NCBI GenBank assembly: GCA_937983055.1
Contig: CALJLA010000151.1
Location: 1 to 31,501 of the forward strand
Origin: an uncultured Pseudomonadota bacterium
GTDB taxonomy: Bacteria > Pseudomonadota > Gammaproteobacteria > Burkholderiales > Eutrophovitaceae
Direction of reading: 5' to 3'
Length of the DNA: 31,501 nucleotides
In this document: positions 21,319 to 29,619 of the stretch, piece by piece
How the letters are laid out: each line of letters starts with the position of its first letter
Position numbering within the stretch: position 1 is the stretch's first letter
Notes under the pieces: generated by a model
Databases searched by the model: none
What the model was told of the DNA's origin: nothing
What the model saw: the letters and a program-made list of their open reading frames with translations, nothing else
Program-made: the position numbers and the translations under genes

Positions 21319-21717
21319 ATGAAACAGGCACTGGAGCGCGCGGCGATCGACGGCGACGTGCAGGTACTCGAAGCGCTGCTCGATGCCGGCGCCGACATCG
21401 ACTCGCTCGACCGTTACGGCCAGACGGCGCTGATGCTGGCGGCGGTGAACGGCCGGGCGGAGGCGGTCGACTGCCTGATCCGGCGCGGCGCGGCGCTCGA
21501 CGTTGCCGCCAAGTACAACCTGTCGGCGCTGATGCTGGCGATCGTGTCCGGCCATGAGGCCGTCGCGCTGCGGCTCGCGCGCGCGGGCGCCGACGTTTCG
21601 CGCACCGGCAGCGGCGCGCCCGGCTTCCATGGCAAGACCGCGCTCGATTTCGCCCGCGAGCGCGGCATGGACATCGTCGCCGCGGAGATCGCGGCGCGGC
21701 TGCCGCCGGGCGGCTGA
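21319..21717 (+). CDS. Ankyrin-repeat protein
   Basis: A 132-residue protein composed of about four ankyrin repeats. The repeat consensus is clear: DGDVQVLEALLDAGADIDSLD, RYGQTALMLAAVNGRAEAVDCLIRRGAALDVAA, KYNLSALMLAIVSGHEAVALRLARAGADV, then HGKTALDFARERGMDIVAAEI. No signal peptide and no catalytic domain, so it is a small cytoplasmic protein-binding module. In other bacteria, small ankyrin proteins are often paired with catalases or toxins; nothing of that sort is adjacent here. The ATG at 21319 lacks a strong ribosome site. Confidence 0.88.
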   Translation: MKQALERAAIDGDVQVLEALLDAGADIDSLDRYGQTALMLAAVNGRAEAVDCLIRRGAALDVAAKYNLSALMLAIVSGHEAVALRLARAGADVSRTGSGAPGFHGKTALDFARERGMDIVAAEIAARLPPGG

Positions 21718-21786
21718 GGCTGCCGGCGCGCGGGCTTCGCTGTTAACCTTACGGCCATCCGCAACCGTCGATAAGGGACAACGCCG

Positions 21787-22200
21787 ATGTCATCGCTCAG
21801 CCTGGGCCTCGCCCGCCAGTTCATCGATGCCGCACTGGACAAGGCGCAGAAGGACTACGGCCGGCCGGTGTGCGTGGCGGTGTGCGATGCGCACGGCCTG
21901 CTGGTGGCGTTCGCGCGCATGGAGGGCTCGCCGGTGCGCAGCGTCGCCATCAGCCAGGGCAAGGCCTATTCGGCGGCGCGCATGGGCGTGACTACCGCCG
22001 CGTTCCTCGAGCGGCTCAAGCGCGAAGGCATCGAGGTTGGCTATTTCTGCGATCCGCAGCTCACCGCGCTGCCCGGCGGCTCGCCGCTGAAGGACGCCAG
22101 CGGCGCGCTGCTCGGCGGCATTGGCGTGAGCGGCCTGCATTCTTCCGAAGACCAGGTGATCACCGATCATGTCGCCGCGCTGGGCGGAGCGGGGCGTTAA
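21787..22200 (+). CDS. GlcG/HbpS family haem-binding-like protein
   Basis: A 137-residue protein matching the GlcG/HbpS (DUF336) family. Seen: LARQFIDAALDKAQKDYGRPVCVAVCDAHGLLVAFARMEGSPVRSVAISQGKAYSAARM, then LPGGSPLKDASGALLGGIGVSGLHSSEDQVITDHVAA, the two conserved blocks of the family. Relatives sense or bind haem (HbpS) or are encoded with glycolate oxidase (GlcG) and in catabolic operons without a known reaction. No signal peptide. The ATG at 21787 follows AAGGGACAACGCCG. The palindromic element E lies directly downstream. Confidence 0.88.
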   Translation: MSSLSLGLARQFIDAALDKAQKDYGRPVCVAVCDAHGLLVAFARMEGSPVRSVAISQGKAYSAARMGVTTAAFLERLKREGIEVGYFCDPQLTALPGGSPLKDASGALLGGIGVSGLHSSEDQVITDHVAALGGAGR

Positions 22201-22260
22201 GTCAAGAGTCGGTGCGCAGTGGGACGAAAAGGCGGACTCGGCACTTGGAAGAGAATAAAA

Positions 22261-22460
22261 GACCGAAAAGCGAAACACGAAGACACTAAGGACACCAAGG
22301 CACGAAGAGAATCAAACCCGGACTCGGGACTCGGGACTCGGGCCTCGGACAAGAACGAAAGACCGAAAAGCGAAACACGAAGACACCAAGGACACCAAGG
22401 CACGACGTAAACCAAACCCGGTAATGCCTTTCTTGGTGACTTGGTGATTTGGTGGTTCGC
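22261..22460. repeat. Dispersed palindromic intergenic element, copy E, with 100-bp tandem duplication
   Basis: GACCGAAAAGCGAAACACGA and the following CACCAAGGACACCAAGGC-type module occur at 22261-22305 and again at 22361-22405, exactly 100 bases apart. The second run continues to a shared CAAACCCG. Between them GACTCGG recurs four times (7-base unit, from about 22320). The complementary right arm CTTTCTTGGTGACTTGGTGA (22427-22460) closes the palindrome. The GAGGACGCG outer modules are absent. It fills the gap between the GlcG-like and AbgT genes. The AbgT ribosome site (GGAG, 22480-22483) lies just beyond. Confidence 0.85.
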
Positions 22461-22490
22461 ACCGGCTTTGGATGTTTCTGGAGCCTGATA

Positions 22491-24029
22491 ATGGAAGCTA
22501 TGCACCCGCACAAGTGGACGGCCCGCGCGCTCGACTGGGTGGAACGGGTGGGCAACAGGCTGCCGGACCCGGCGATGCTGTTCCTGCTGCTGCTGGTCAT
22601 CGTGTGGGTCGCGTCGTGGTGGCTGTCGGGTGTGAGCTTCGACGCGGTCGATCCGCGCAGCGGCCAGCCGCTGCAGGTGAAGAACCTGCTCGAGGGCGGT
22701 TCGCTGACCGCGTTCATGGCGCAGATGGTGCGCAACTTCGTGAACTTCCCGCCGGTGGGCGTGGTGCTGGTGGCGATTCTGGGCCTCGGCGTGGCCGAGC
22801 ACAGCGGCTTCATTCGTGCCGCCCTGCGCGCCGTGCTGTCGGTGACGCCGCAGCGGTTGCTCACGCCGATGCTGGTGGCGGTGGGCGTGCTGAGCCACGT
22901 CGCCGTCGACGCGGGCTATGTGCTGGTGGTGCCGCTCGGCGCGGTGGTGTTTCTCGCCGCCGGCCGCCATCCGCTGGCCGGCATCGCCGCAGCGTTCGCC
23001 GGCGTGTCGGGCGGCTTCTCGGCCACCTTCCTGCCGTCCAGCCTCGATCCGCTGCTCGCGGGGTTGACGCAGGCGGCGGCGCAGCTCACCGACCCGGCGA
23101 TCGTGATCAATCCGCTGAACAACTTCGTGTTCACGACGGTGTCGTCGCTGCTGGTGATCGGCGTGGGCTGGTTCGTCACCGACCGCATCGTCGAGCCGCG
23201 GCTGCGCGGCACGGTGGTGGACGGCGAGGGCGCCGGCGCGCCCGCCCTCGAAACGCTGACCGCGGCGGAACGGCGCGGCCTGATCGCGGCGCTGCTGTCG
23301 ATGGGGCTGGCGGCGGCGCTGCTGATCGCCAGCCTGCTGCCCGAGGGTTCCGCCTGGCGCGCGCCGAATGGCGCGCTGGCGGTGGCCGACGCGCCGCTGA
23401 TGCAGTCGATCGTGTCGCTGATCTTCGTGCTGTTTCTGCTGCCCGGCGTGGTGTACGGCTATGTCTCCGGCAGCGTGCGCGATCATCGCGACATCGTCGC
23501 CGGCATGAGCCGGGCGATGAGCGGCATGGGGGGCTATCTGGTGATGGTGTTCTTCGCCGCGCAGTTTCTGTATGCCTTCGGCCAGTCCAACCTCGGCGCG
23601 CTGATGGCGCTGGAAGGCGCGGCGGCGCTGAAGGCGCTCGACCTGCCGATGGCGGTGACGCTGGTCGGCATCGTGCTGCTGTCGGCGCTGGTGAACCTGT
23701 TCGTCGGCTCGGCTTCGGCCAAGTGGGCGCTGATCGGCGCCATCATGGTGCCGATGCTGATGGCGCTGGGCGTCTCGCCCGACCTCACCCAGGCCGCCTA
23801 CCGGGTCGGCGATTCATCGACCAACATCGTCACGCCGCTGATGCCGTACTTTCCGCTGATCGTGGTGTTCTGCCAGCGCTACGTGAGGTCGACCGGCATC
23901 GGCACGCTGCTCGCGCTGATGCTGCCGTATTCGGTGGCGCTGCTCGTGCTTTGGACGCTGCTGCTGATCGGCTTCTGGGCGCTCGGCCTGCCGCTCGGCC
24001 TTGGCGCGAGCTACCGCTACCCGGCGTAA
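22491..24029 (+). CDS. AbgT family transporter
   Basis: A 512-residue inner-membrane transporter of the AbgT family (p-aminobenzoyl-glutamate uptake; MtrF-type members export sulfonamides). It has about eleven hydrophobic segments and normal length. Family hallmarks: VERVGNRLPDPAMLFLLLLVIVW near the N-terminus, VAVGVLSHVAVDAGYVLVVPLGA, FSATFLPSSLDPLLAGLT, VGSASAKWALIGAIMVPMLMALG and the C-terminal GDSSTNIVTPLMPYFPLIV. I chose the ATG at 22491, preceded by GGAG, over a start 42 bases earlier that would begin inside repeat E. A 74-residue gene follows nine bases after the stop. Folate-precursor import or drug export are both possible. Confidence 0.93.
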   Translation: MEAMHPHKWTARALDWVERVGNRLPDPAMLFLLLLVIVWVASWWLSGVSFDAVDPRSGQPLQVKNLLEGGSLTAFMAQMVRNFVNFPPVGVVLVAILGLGVAEHSGFIRAALRAVLSVTPQRLLTPMLVAVGVLSHVAVDAGYVLVVPLGAVVFLAAGRHPLAGIAAAFAGVSGGFSATFLPSSLDPLLAGLTQAAAQLTDPAIVINPLNNFVFTTVSSLLVIGVGWFVTDRIVEPRLRGTVVDGEGAGAPALETLTAAERRGLIAALLSMGLAAALLIASLLPEGSAWRAPNGALAVADAPLMQSIVSLIFVLFLLPGVVYGYVSGSVRDHRDIVAGMSRAMSGMGGYLVMVFFAAQFLYAFGQSNLGALMALEGAAALKALDLPMAVTLVGIVLLSALVNLFVGSASAKWALIGAIMVPMLMALGVSPDLTQAAYRVGDSSTNIVTPLMPYFPLIVVFCQRYVRSTGIGTLLALMLPYSVALLVLWTLLLIGFWALGLPLGLGASYRYPA

Positions 24030-24038
24030 AGGCGCAAG

Positions 24039-24263
24039 GTGAGGCACGCCCTGCTCGCCGCGGCCGCCTGGCTGCTGTCGCTGGCCGTCACCGCCGCGAT
24101 CGCCTTCGTCCTGGCGATCGCGCTGGTCGGCCCGCATTCCGACCTGTTGCCGCGCGCGCTGCAACTGCCGGTCGGCATCCTGCTGTGGCTGGCGGTGCTG
24201 GTCGTGCCGGCGTGGGCGGCGGCCAGGGTTTACCGGGCCAGCCGGGCGCGCAAAGGCCGCTGA
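24039..24263 (+). CDS. Small two-helix membrane protein, unknown
   Basis: A 74-residue protein starting with GTG nine bases after the AbgT stop. Two hydrophobic helices are visible, about residues 4-30 (ALLAAAAWLLSLAVTAAIAFVLAIALV) and 41-62 (LQLPVGILLWLAVLVVPAWAAA), with a basic tail (YRASRARKGR). The tight spacing suggests a translationally coupled partner or passenger of the transporter. There is no recognisable family, and a high-GC genome makes short open frames common, so confidence is moderate. Confidence 0.55.
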   Translation: MRHALLAAAAWLLSLAVTAAIAFVLAIALVGPHSDLLPRALQLPVGILLWLAVLVVPAWAAARVYRASRARKGR

Positions 24264-24353
24264 ACCGGCGCTTTCCCGCCGCCTGTACCGTGCACGGCGG
24301 TTCAGGCATCATGCGCGCAATTTTTCGGCGTCAACTTCCCCGCGGAGAGACTC

Positions 24354-25115
<762 letters not shown>

Positions 25116-25200
25116 TGCAGGGGCGGCCGCGCCAGGAACCAACCCGGGGCCGGCGCGGACCAACCGGCAGCGGCTCGACAACCCAGGAAAGGAGAACGTC

Positions 25201-25626
25201 ATGAAACGCAAGGCATCCGCAGTCTGGAAAGGCGGACTCAAGGACGGCAAGGGCACCATCTCGACCGCGAGCGGCGTGCTCAAGGATTCCCAGTACTCCT
25301 TCGGCACACGTTTCGAGAACGGCGTCGGCACCAATCCGGAAGAGCTGATCGCCGGCGCCCATGCCGGCTGCTTCTCGATGGCCCTGTCGCTGATACTCGG
25401 CGAAGCCGGCATGAAGGCGGACAGCATCAATACCACCGCGACCGTGTCGCTCGAGCAGAAGGACGGCGGCTTCGCCATTACCGCGGTGCACCTGGACGTG
25501 CGCGCGCGCATTCCCGGCGCCGATCCGAAGGCCTTCGAGAAGGCCGCCAATGCCGCCAAGACCGGTTGCCCGGTTTCCAAGGTGCTGAACGCGACCATCA
25601 CGATGGACGCGAAGTTGGAATCCTGA
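25201..25626 (+). CDS. OsmC-type peroxiredoxin (organic hydroperoxide reductase)
   Basis: A 141-residue OsmC protein reducing organic hydroperoxides. The redox cysteines Cys57 (GAHAGCFSMAL) and Cys123 (KTGCPVSKVLN) and the active-site Arg37 and Glu48 region (FGTRFENGVGTNPEELIAG) correspond to the E. coli OsmC residues. Full length. ATG at 25201 has AAAGGAG about ten bases upstream. The strong 10-bp hairpin after the gene suggests its transcript ends there. Likely induced by osmotic or oxidative stress in related species; no operator is recognised here. Confidence 0.93.
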   Translation: MKRKASAVWKGGLKDGKGTISTASGVLKDSQYSFGTRFENGVGTNPEELIAGAHAGCFSMALSLILGEAGMKADSINTTATVSLEQKDGGFAITAVHLDVRARIPGADPKAFEKAANAAKTGCPVSKVLNATITMDAKLES

Positions 25627-25654
25627 GCGCAATCGCGTAGTCTCGAAGCCCAGG

Positions 25655-25679
25655 CCGCCGCGCGGCGCACGCGCGGCGG
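25655..25679 (+). terminator. Ten-base-pair GC hairpin after osmC-like gene
   Basis: CCGCCGCGCG-GCGCA-CGCGCGGCGG is a perfect 10-bp inverted repeat, 29 bases after the stop codon. Only two T follow, so it is either a terminator of the weak-tail kind or an mRNA 3'-end stabiliser. Confidence 0.5.
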
Positions 25680-25762
25680 TTCCGCCGGCCGCCCGTGCCG
25701 CGCCGCCTGCGGCATCTCGCGGCGCCGGACGTGCATGCCGGCGTCCTGATCCGCAATTCGCA

Positions 25763-27058
25763 ATGGTCGTTCGCACAGTTCTTTCCGTACTTGCCCTGTT
25801 GCTGAGCCTGGTGCTGCTCACCAGCGGCAACACCATGCTCGGCACGCTGCTTGCCCTGCGGCTCGAGATCGAGGGCTACACCGCCGCGCGCGCCGGCCTG
25901 ATCCTGGCGTTCTACGCGGTCGGGTTCGTGCTGGGCAGCCTGTACGGCATCCATATCATCCGGCGGGTCGGCCATATCCGCGCCTTCGCGGTGTTCGGCG
26001 CGCTGGCAAGCGCCGCCATCCTGATGCATCCGCTGTACGTCGATACCGACCTGTGGATCGCGCTGCGCCTGCTGGTCGGTTTCTGCATCGCCGGGCTGAT
26101 GCTGATCGTCGAGAGCTGGGTCAATGCCATCGCCACCACCGAAACGCGCGGCACCCTGCTGGCGATCTACCTGGTGCTGTTTTACCTGGCGGCCTCCGGC
26201 GGGCAACTGATGATCGGCCTGGGCGACGCCGCGCAGTTCCAGCTGTTCAGCCTGGCGGCGATTCTGGTGGCGCTGTCGCTGGTGCCGCTGTCGCTCACGC
26301 GGACCGTCGCCCCGCAGCTGCCGGAGGCAGCGCCGGTCGGCGTGCGCGAGATCGCGGCCAGGGCGCCGCTCGCCGGCGCCGGCGCATTGCTGAGCGGCGT
26401 CGCGATGAGCGCCTTCAGCACCATGGGGCCGATCTATGCCAGCCGCATCGGCCTGGATACCGGCAAGCTGGCGCTGTTCATGAGCATGGGCGTGCTGAGC
26501 GCGATGCTGTTCCAGTGGCCGGTGGGCAAGCTCTCGGACCTGTTCCCGCGCAGCCGGGTGATTCTTGCGCTGGGCCTGTTCGGCATGGGCTCGGCCGGCT
26601 TGTGCGCGGTCTGGGGCGAGCGCTCCGTGCCGCTGCTGTTCCTGTCGGTCGCGCTGTATGTGGGCTTCGCGTCCAGCCTGTACCCGGTGAGCCTGGCGCT
26701 GGCGCACGACCAGATGCAGCGCGACCAGATCGTCGGCACCAACGCCACGCTGCTGCTGGCGTTTGGCATCGGCACCATCGGCGGGCCGCTGGGCGGTTCG
26801 GTGGCGATCTGGCTGCTCGGCCCCGCCGGCCTGTTCCTGTTCGCCGCCGCGGTGATGGGCGCGCTCGGCATCGCGGCGTCGTACTACTGGCGCAGCCGGC
26901 CGCAGGTGCCGGTGACCGAGCAGGAAAACTTCGTGGCGGTCGGCCCGATTTCCACCCCGGCGCTGATGGAACTCGATCCGCGCGACGAAACCTACGAGCA
27001 GCGCGAGGAGGCCGCGCGCCAGCATTCCGGCGTGCACCAGGAGCGCCGCCGCTTCTGA
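25763..27058 (+). CDS. MFS transporter (YcaD-like)
   Basis: A 431-residue, twelve-helix major facilitator with a 45-residue charged cytoplasmic tail. The MFS motif A is visible as GSLYGIHIIRRVGHIRAF between helices 2 and 3, and a second copy as GKLSDLFPRSRVILAL in the C-terminal half. Early LALLLSLVLLTSGNTMLGTLLALRLE and LLVGFCIAGLMLIVESWVNAIATTETRGTLLAIY resemble the YcaD subgroup, whose substrate is not established. The C-terminal GPISTPALMELDPRDETYEQREE also resembles that group. The ATG at 25763 lacks a strong ribosome site. Confidence 0.9.
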   Translation: MVVRTVLSVLALLLSLVLLTSGNTMLGTLLALRLEIEGYTAARAGLILAFYAVGFVLGSLYGIHIIRRVGHIRAFAVFGALASAAILMHPLYVDTDLWIALRLLVGFCIAGLMLIVESWVNAIATTETRGTLLAIYLVLFYLAASGGQLMIGLGDAAQFQLFSLAAILVALSLVPLSLTRTVAPQLPEAAPVGVREIAARAPLAGAGALLSGVAMSAFSTMGPIYASRIGLDTGKLALFMSMGVLSAMLFQWPVGKLSDLFPRSRVILALGLFGMGSAGLCAVWGERSVPLLFLSVALYVGFASSLYPVSLALAHDQMQRDQIVGTNATLLLAFGIGTIGGPLGGSVAIWLLGPAGLFLFAAAVMGALGIAASYYWRSRPQVPVTEQENFVAVGPISTPALMELDPRDETYEQREEAARQHSGVHQERRRF

Positions 27059-27145
27059 CCGCGCGGGCGATTCGCTGCGCTGCCGGTTGACCGGTATCCT
27101 TGCCAGCTGCGCCGCCGCGGCGGCAAGCGAATCTGCCGAAACGCC

Positions 27146-27922
27146 ATGAACTACCAGTACCTGCTGCTGTCGGTTGCCGACCGGGTCGCAACCGTCACCC
27201 TGCACCGTCCCGACAAGGGCAACGCCCTGGCGCCGGGCGTGCTCGGGGAAATCGCCGATCTGTTCGAGTCGCTGGGCGCGCGCGAGGACGTGAACGTCGC
27301 CGTGCTGACCGGCGGCGAGAAGTATTTCAGCGCAGGCTTCGACCTGAACGAAATCCGCAAGCTGGAGAAGGTCTCCAACGAGGCCTATACCGAGCTGTTT
27401 CATCGCGCCTACCGGGCCATCCTGTTCTGCGAGCAGCCGGTGATCGCGGCCATTGGCGGACCCGCCATTGCCGGCGGTTTCGACATCACGATGATGTGCG
27501 ACATCCGCTATGCCTCGACGCGCGCGAAGTTCGGCCAGCGCGAGGTGATGCTGTCGCTCACGCCGATCATGGACCCGCTGTGGCGCATCGTCGGGCTGGG
27601 CCGCGCCAAGGAACTGGCGCTGACCGGCCGCATCTACGACGCCGCCGAGGCCGAACGCATCGGCTATGTGAGCCGCGTGTTTCCGGAGGGCGAACTGCTC
27701 ACCTCGGTGGCGGCGATCGCGCGCGAGATGGCGGGCTACGACCGCGCCACGCTGTTCGAGACCAAGCGCCTGTCGAACCAGGTGCTGAGCCAGGACCTCG
27801 ACAGCGCGATGCGCATGCAGCAGTGGCTGTTTCACCGTTTCATGGGCACCGAAGACAATCACCGCCGCATCGACGCGCTGCAGGCGCAGCTGGCCGCCGC
27901 CCGAAGCGCGAAAAAGCAGTAA
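27146..27922 (+). CDS. Enoyl-CoA hydratase/isomerase family protein
   Basis: A 258-residue crotonase-fold protein. Seen: VATVTLHRPDKGNALAPGVL, VAVLTGGEKYFSAGFDLNEI (oxyanion-hole GFDL), AAIGGPAIAGGFDITMMCDIRYASTRAKFGQREVMLSLTP. The two catalytic glutamates of rat crotonase (Glu144, Glu164) correspond to Asp113 and Glu133, 20 residues apart as expected. The first is thus a conservative Asp, so the enzyme may be an isomerase, dehalogenase-like or hydrolase variant. No acyl-CoA dehydrogenase or thiolase lies nearby, so it does not look like part of a complete beta-oxidation operon. ATG at 27146. A perfect palindrome follows the stop. Confidence 0.9.
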   Translation: MNYQYLLLSVADRVATVTLHRPDKGNALAPGVLGEIADLFESLGAREDVNVAVLTGGEKYFSAGFDLNEIRKLEKVSNEAYTELFHRAYRAILFCEQPVIAAIGGPAIAGGFDITMMCDIRYASTRAKFGQREVMLSLTPIMDPLWRIVGLGRAKELALTGRIYDAAEAERIGYVSRVFPEGELLTSVAAIAREMAGYDRATLFETKRLSNQVLSQDLDSAMRMQQWLFHRFMGTEDNHRRIDALQAQLAAARSAKKQ

Positions 27923-27932
27923 GGCGCGCCGA

Positions 27933-27950
27933 GCCCGGCGGCCGCCGGGC
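27933..27950 (+). terminator. Perfect GC palindrome after the enoyl-CoA hydratase gene
   Basis: GCCCGGCGGCCGCCGGGC is an 18-base perfect palindrome, eleven bases after the stop codon. It would form a stem of up to 8 bp with a minimal loop. No T-tract follows. A terminator or stabiliser role is inferred. Confidence 0.4.
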
Positions 27951-27983
27951 CCCGCGGCAACGCCGGCAGGCAGGAGAAACCCG

Positions 27984-28448
27984 ATGTCCGAATACGCAGC
28001 CACCGTTATCTGGCACCGCGACGGCGCCCGCTTCACCGACAGCCGCTACAGCCGCGCGCACGTCTGGCAGTTCGACGGCGCCAGCGTGAGGGCCTCGTCC
28101 TCGCCGCACGTGGTGCCGCTGCCGATGTCGGATGCGCAGGCGGTCGATCCGGAGGAAGCCTTCGTCGCCGCGCTGTCGAGCTGCCATATGCTGTGGTTCC
28201 TGTCGATCGCGGCGAAAAACGGGTTCGTGGTCGACCGCTATCAGGACAAGGCGCTGGGCGTGATGGCGGAGAACGCCGACGGCAGGCTGGCGATGACCCG
28301 GGTCACGCTGCGGCCGTGGGCCGAGTTCGTGGGCGACCGGCGCCCGGCGCCCGAAGAACTCGACCGCATGCACCACGAGGCGCACGAGCGGTGCTTCATC
28401 GCGCAGTCGGTCAAGACCGAAGTGCGCTGCGAGCCGGTGCCGGACTGA
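27984..28448 (+). CDS. OsmC-like protein
   Basis: A 154-residue OsmC/Ohr superfamily protein of the YhfA-like or uncharacterised branch. The two redox cysteines are present: Cys67 (AALSSCHMLWFLSIA) and Cys137 (HEAHERCFIAQSVKTEV). YAATVIWHRDGARFTDSRYSRAHVWQFDGA at the start and VDPEEAFVAALSSCH match the family. Sequence is distant from the other OsmC protein at 25201, so the two are unlikely to be recent duplicates. ATG at 27984 follows CAGGAGAAA. It lies 55 bases before the dodecin gene, and the two probably form a small stress operon. Confidence 0.9.
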   Translation: MSEYAATVIWHRDGARFTDSRYSRAHVWQFDGASVRASSSPHVVPLPMSDAQAVDPEEAFVAALSSCHMLWFLSIAAKNGFVVDRYQDKALGVMAENADGRLAMTRVTLRPWAEFVGDRRPAPEELDRMHHEAHERCFIAQSVKTEVRCEPVPD

Positions 28449-28503
28449 GCGCCGCGCCCGCGGGAGGGCAATGCATTTCCAACGACAACGAGGAGGCCAC
28501 GCC

Positions 28504-28713
28504 ATGTCGGAACATGTTTACAAATCGCTGGAGCTGACCGGTTCATCGAAGAAGGGCGTCGAGGACGCCATCCGCACCGCGATTTCCCGCGCGTCGAAAA
28601 CCGTTCACAACCTGCGCTGGTTCCAGACGCAGGAAGTGCGCGGCGTGATCGACAAGGGCGAAGTCGCCTACTGGCAGGTGACGATCAAGGTCGGTTTCAC
28701 GCTGGACGAGTAA
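28504..28713 (+). CDS. Dodecin (flavin-binding/storage protein)
   Basis: A 69-residue dodecin, a dodecameric flavin-storage protein of the cytoplasm. The family pattern is complete: VYKSLELTGSSKKGVEDAIRTAISRASKTVHNLRWFQTQEVRGVIDKGEVAYWQVTIKVGFTLDE, shown here in parts: Trp39 (LRWFQTQE) stacks on the isoalloxazine ring and Gln58 lies where the flavin-contacting Gln is expected. ATG at 28504 has GAGGAGG upstream; an in-frame ATG at 28471 would add eleven residues not found in dodecins. It follows the OsmC-like gene in the same direction. Confidence 0.93.
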   Translation: MSEHVYKSLELTGSSKKGVEDAIRTAISRASKTVHNLRWFQTQEVRGVIDKGEVAYWQVTIKVGFTLDE

Positions 28714-29098
28714 GGCGCACCGCGTCGGACGATTCGCCGGCGCCGCCGTTCCGACGTTCAGTCCGCCGCCGCGAGGGCGGCGCCAAGCCCGGCCCTCGAC
28801 GGACGCAATCCTGTTTCGGCGGCGAGGGCACGGTTGACCGGCGCGGCGGGCGTGACGCAGGCGCTCGCGTGCAGGAATATTGCGGCCGGCGGGCGCGCGG
28901 CTTTGCGCGGCTGGCTGCCCGTGCGAAACGGATCACCTGGCGTCAGTCGGCTGCCCTGTCGCTCGCCGGCAATAGCCAGTATCCTTGCGGCAGGCCGCTG
29001 GCGGCCGCCGCGCGACAGGTCGATGACGCCGCCATGACGACTGTGCTCCGTTCGCAACGCGGGACCGACGACACCAGGCGAGATCAGAACAACAAGGG
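28714..29098. other. Gene-free gap, 385 bases
   Basis: I see no supported gene, repeat-element copy or strong terminator here. Several short frames overlap each other on both strands with no ribosome site and no family match. A GGCAGGCCGCTGGCGGCCGC-type self-complementary patch lies at about 28990. The sequence just before the next start (GAACAACAAGGG) is the probable ribosome site region for the gene at 29099. Confidence 0.5.
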
Positions 29099-29536
29099 AT
29101 GACGGAAACGCAACAGGTCCTGTGGTTCGCGCTGGCTGCCGCTGCCGGCATTGTCATCGGCATCGCAGGCAGCCTGTGGATCGATGTCCTGTTCAAGCGG
29201 TCGCGCGTGCTGGTGTTCGGCTGGCTGGAGCGCGATCAACCGGAGAGTGCCCGGCTTTCGGTCTACGTCAAGAACGACAGCAGCGCGCCGGCGCTGGTGA
29301 GCGAGGCCGGTGCCAGCCTGAAGGGTGGCGGACGCCTGCCCGCCGACGCCGCGCACGGCGGGCTGCTGCCGCGCCCGCTGCCGATCACCGTGATGCCCGC
29401 CGAGGTGTCGGTGGTGTGCATGATCAACGTCGATTCCCCGCACGGTAACGACGAGATCACCGGTTGCTACATCGTCTCCTCGGGCGGGCGCATGCTGCGC
29501 GGGCCGGTGTTCCGGCACGGCCTGGGCGCCGGCTGA
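29099..29536 (+). CDS. Membrane-anchored protein, unknown
   Basis: A 145-residue protein with one N-terminal transmembrane helix (about residues 8-31, LWFALAAAAGIVIGIAGSLWIDVLF), then a basic FKRSR and a beta-rich domain with VLVFGWLERDQPESARLSVYVKNDSSAPALVSEAGASL and TVMPAEVSVVCMINVD. The VxVxN pattern and length suggest an immunoglobulin-like fold, but no family is recognised. The ATG at 29099 directly follows AAGGG. Its TGA stop lies in the loop of a terminator hairpin. The layout (single helix, basic stretch, beta domain) resembles cassette 2 at 14596 without detectable sequence similarity. Confidence 0.7.
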   Translation: MTETQQVLWFALAAAAGIVIGIAGSLWIDVLFKRSRVLVFGWLERDQPESARLSVYVKNDSSAPALVSEAGASLKGGGRLPADAAHGGLLPRPLPITVMPAEVSVVCMINVDSPHGNDEITGCYIVSSGGRMLRGPVFRHGLGAG

Positions 29537-29548
29537 GCCGGCCTTTTT
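29528..29548 (+). terminator. Rho-independent terminator overlapping a stop codon
   Basis: GCCGGC-TGA-GCCGGC followed by CTTTTT. The 6-bp GC stem has the stop codon of the preceding gene as its loop, and a five-T tail follows at once. This is the best intrinsic terminator in the window. The 3-base loop is tight. Confidence 0.75.
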
Positions 29549-29619
29549 CGCATTCGGGGGTGCATGTCGGCGCCGACAGGAATACACTTGCAAAGCAATA
29601 GGGTTTCCTGCGGAACTTG

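Noticed and set aside
25598..28036. An 812-codon open frame on the minus strand
   Set aside because: It overlaps the MFS and enoyl-CoA hydratase genes completely and is dominated by Arg, His, Gln and Ala in a way typical of antisense frames in high-GC DNA. No motif is seen.
28834..29102. Short frames between the dodecin gene and the gene at 29099
   Set aside because: They overlap each other in different frames, have no ribosome sites and no recognisable features.
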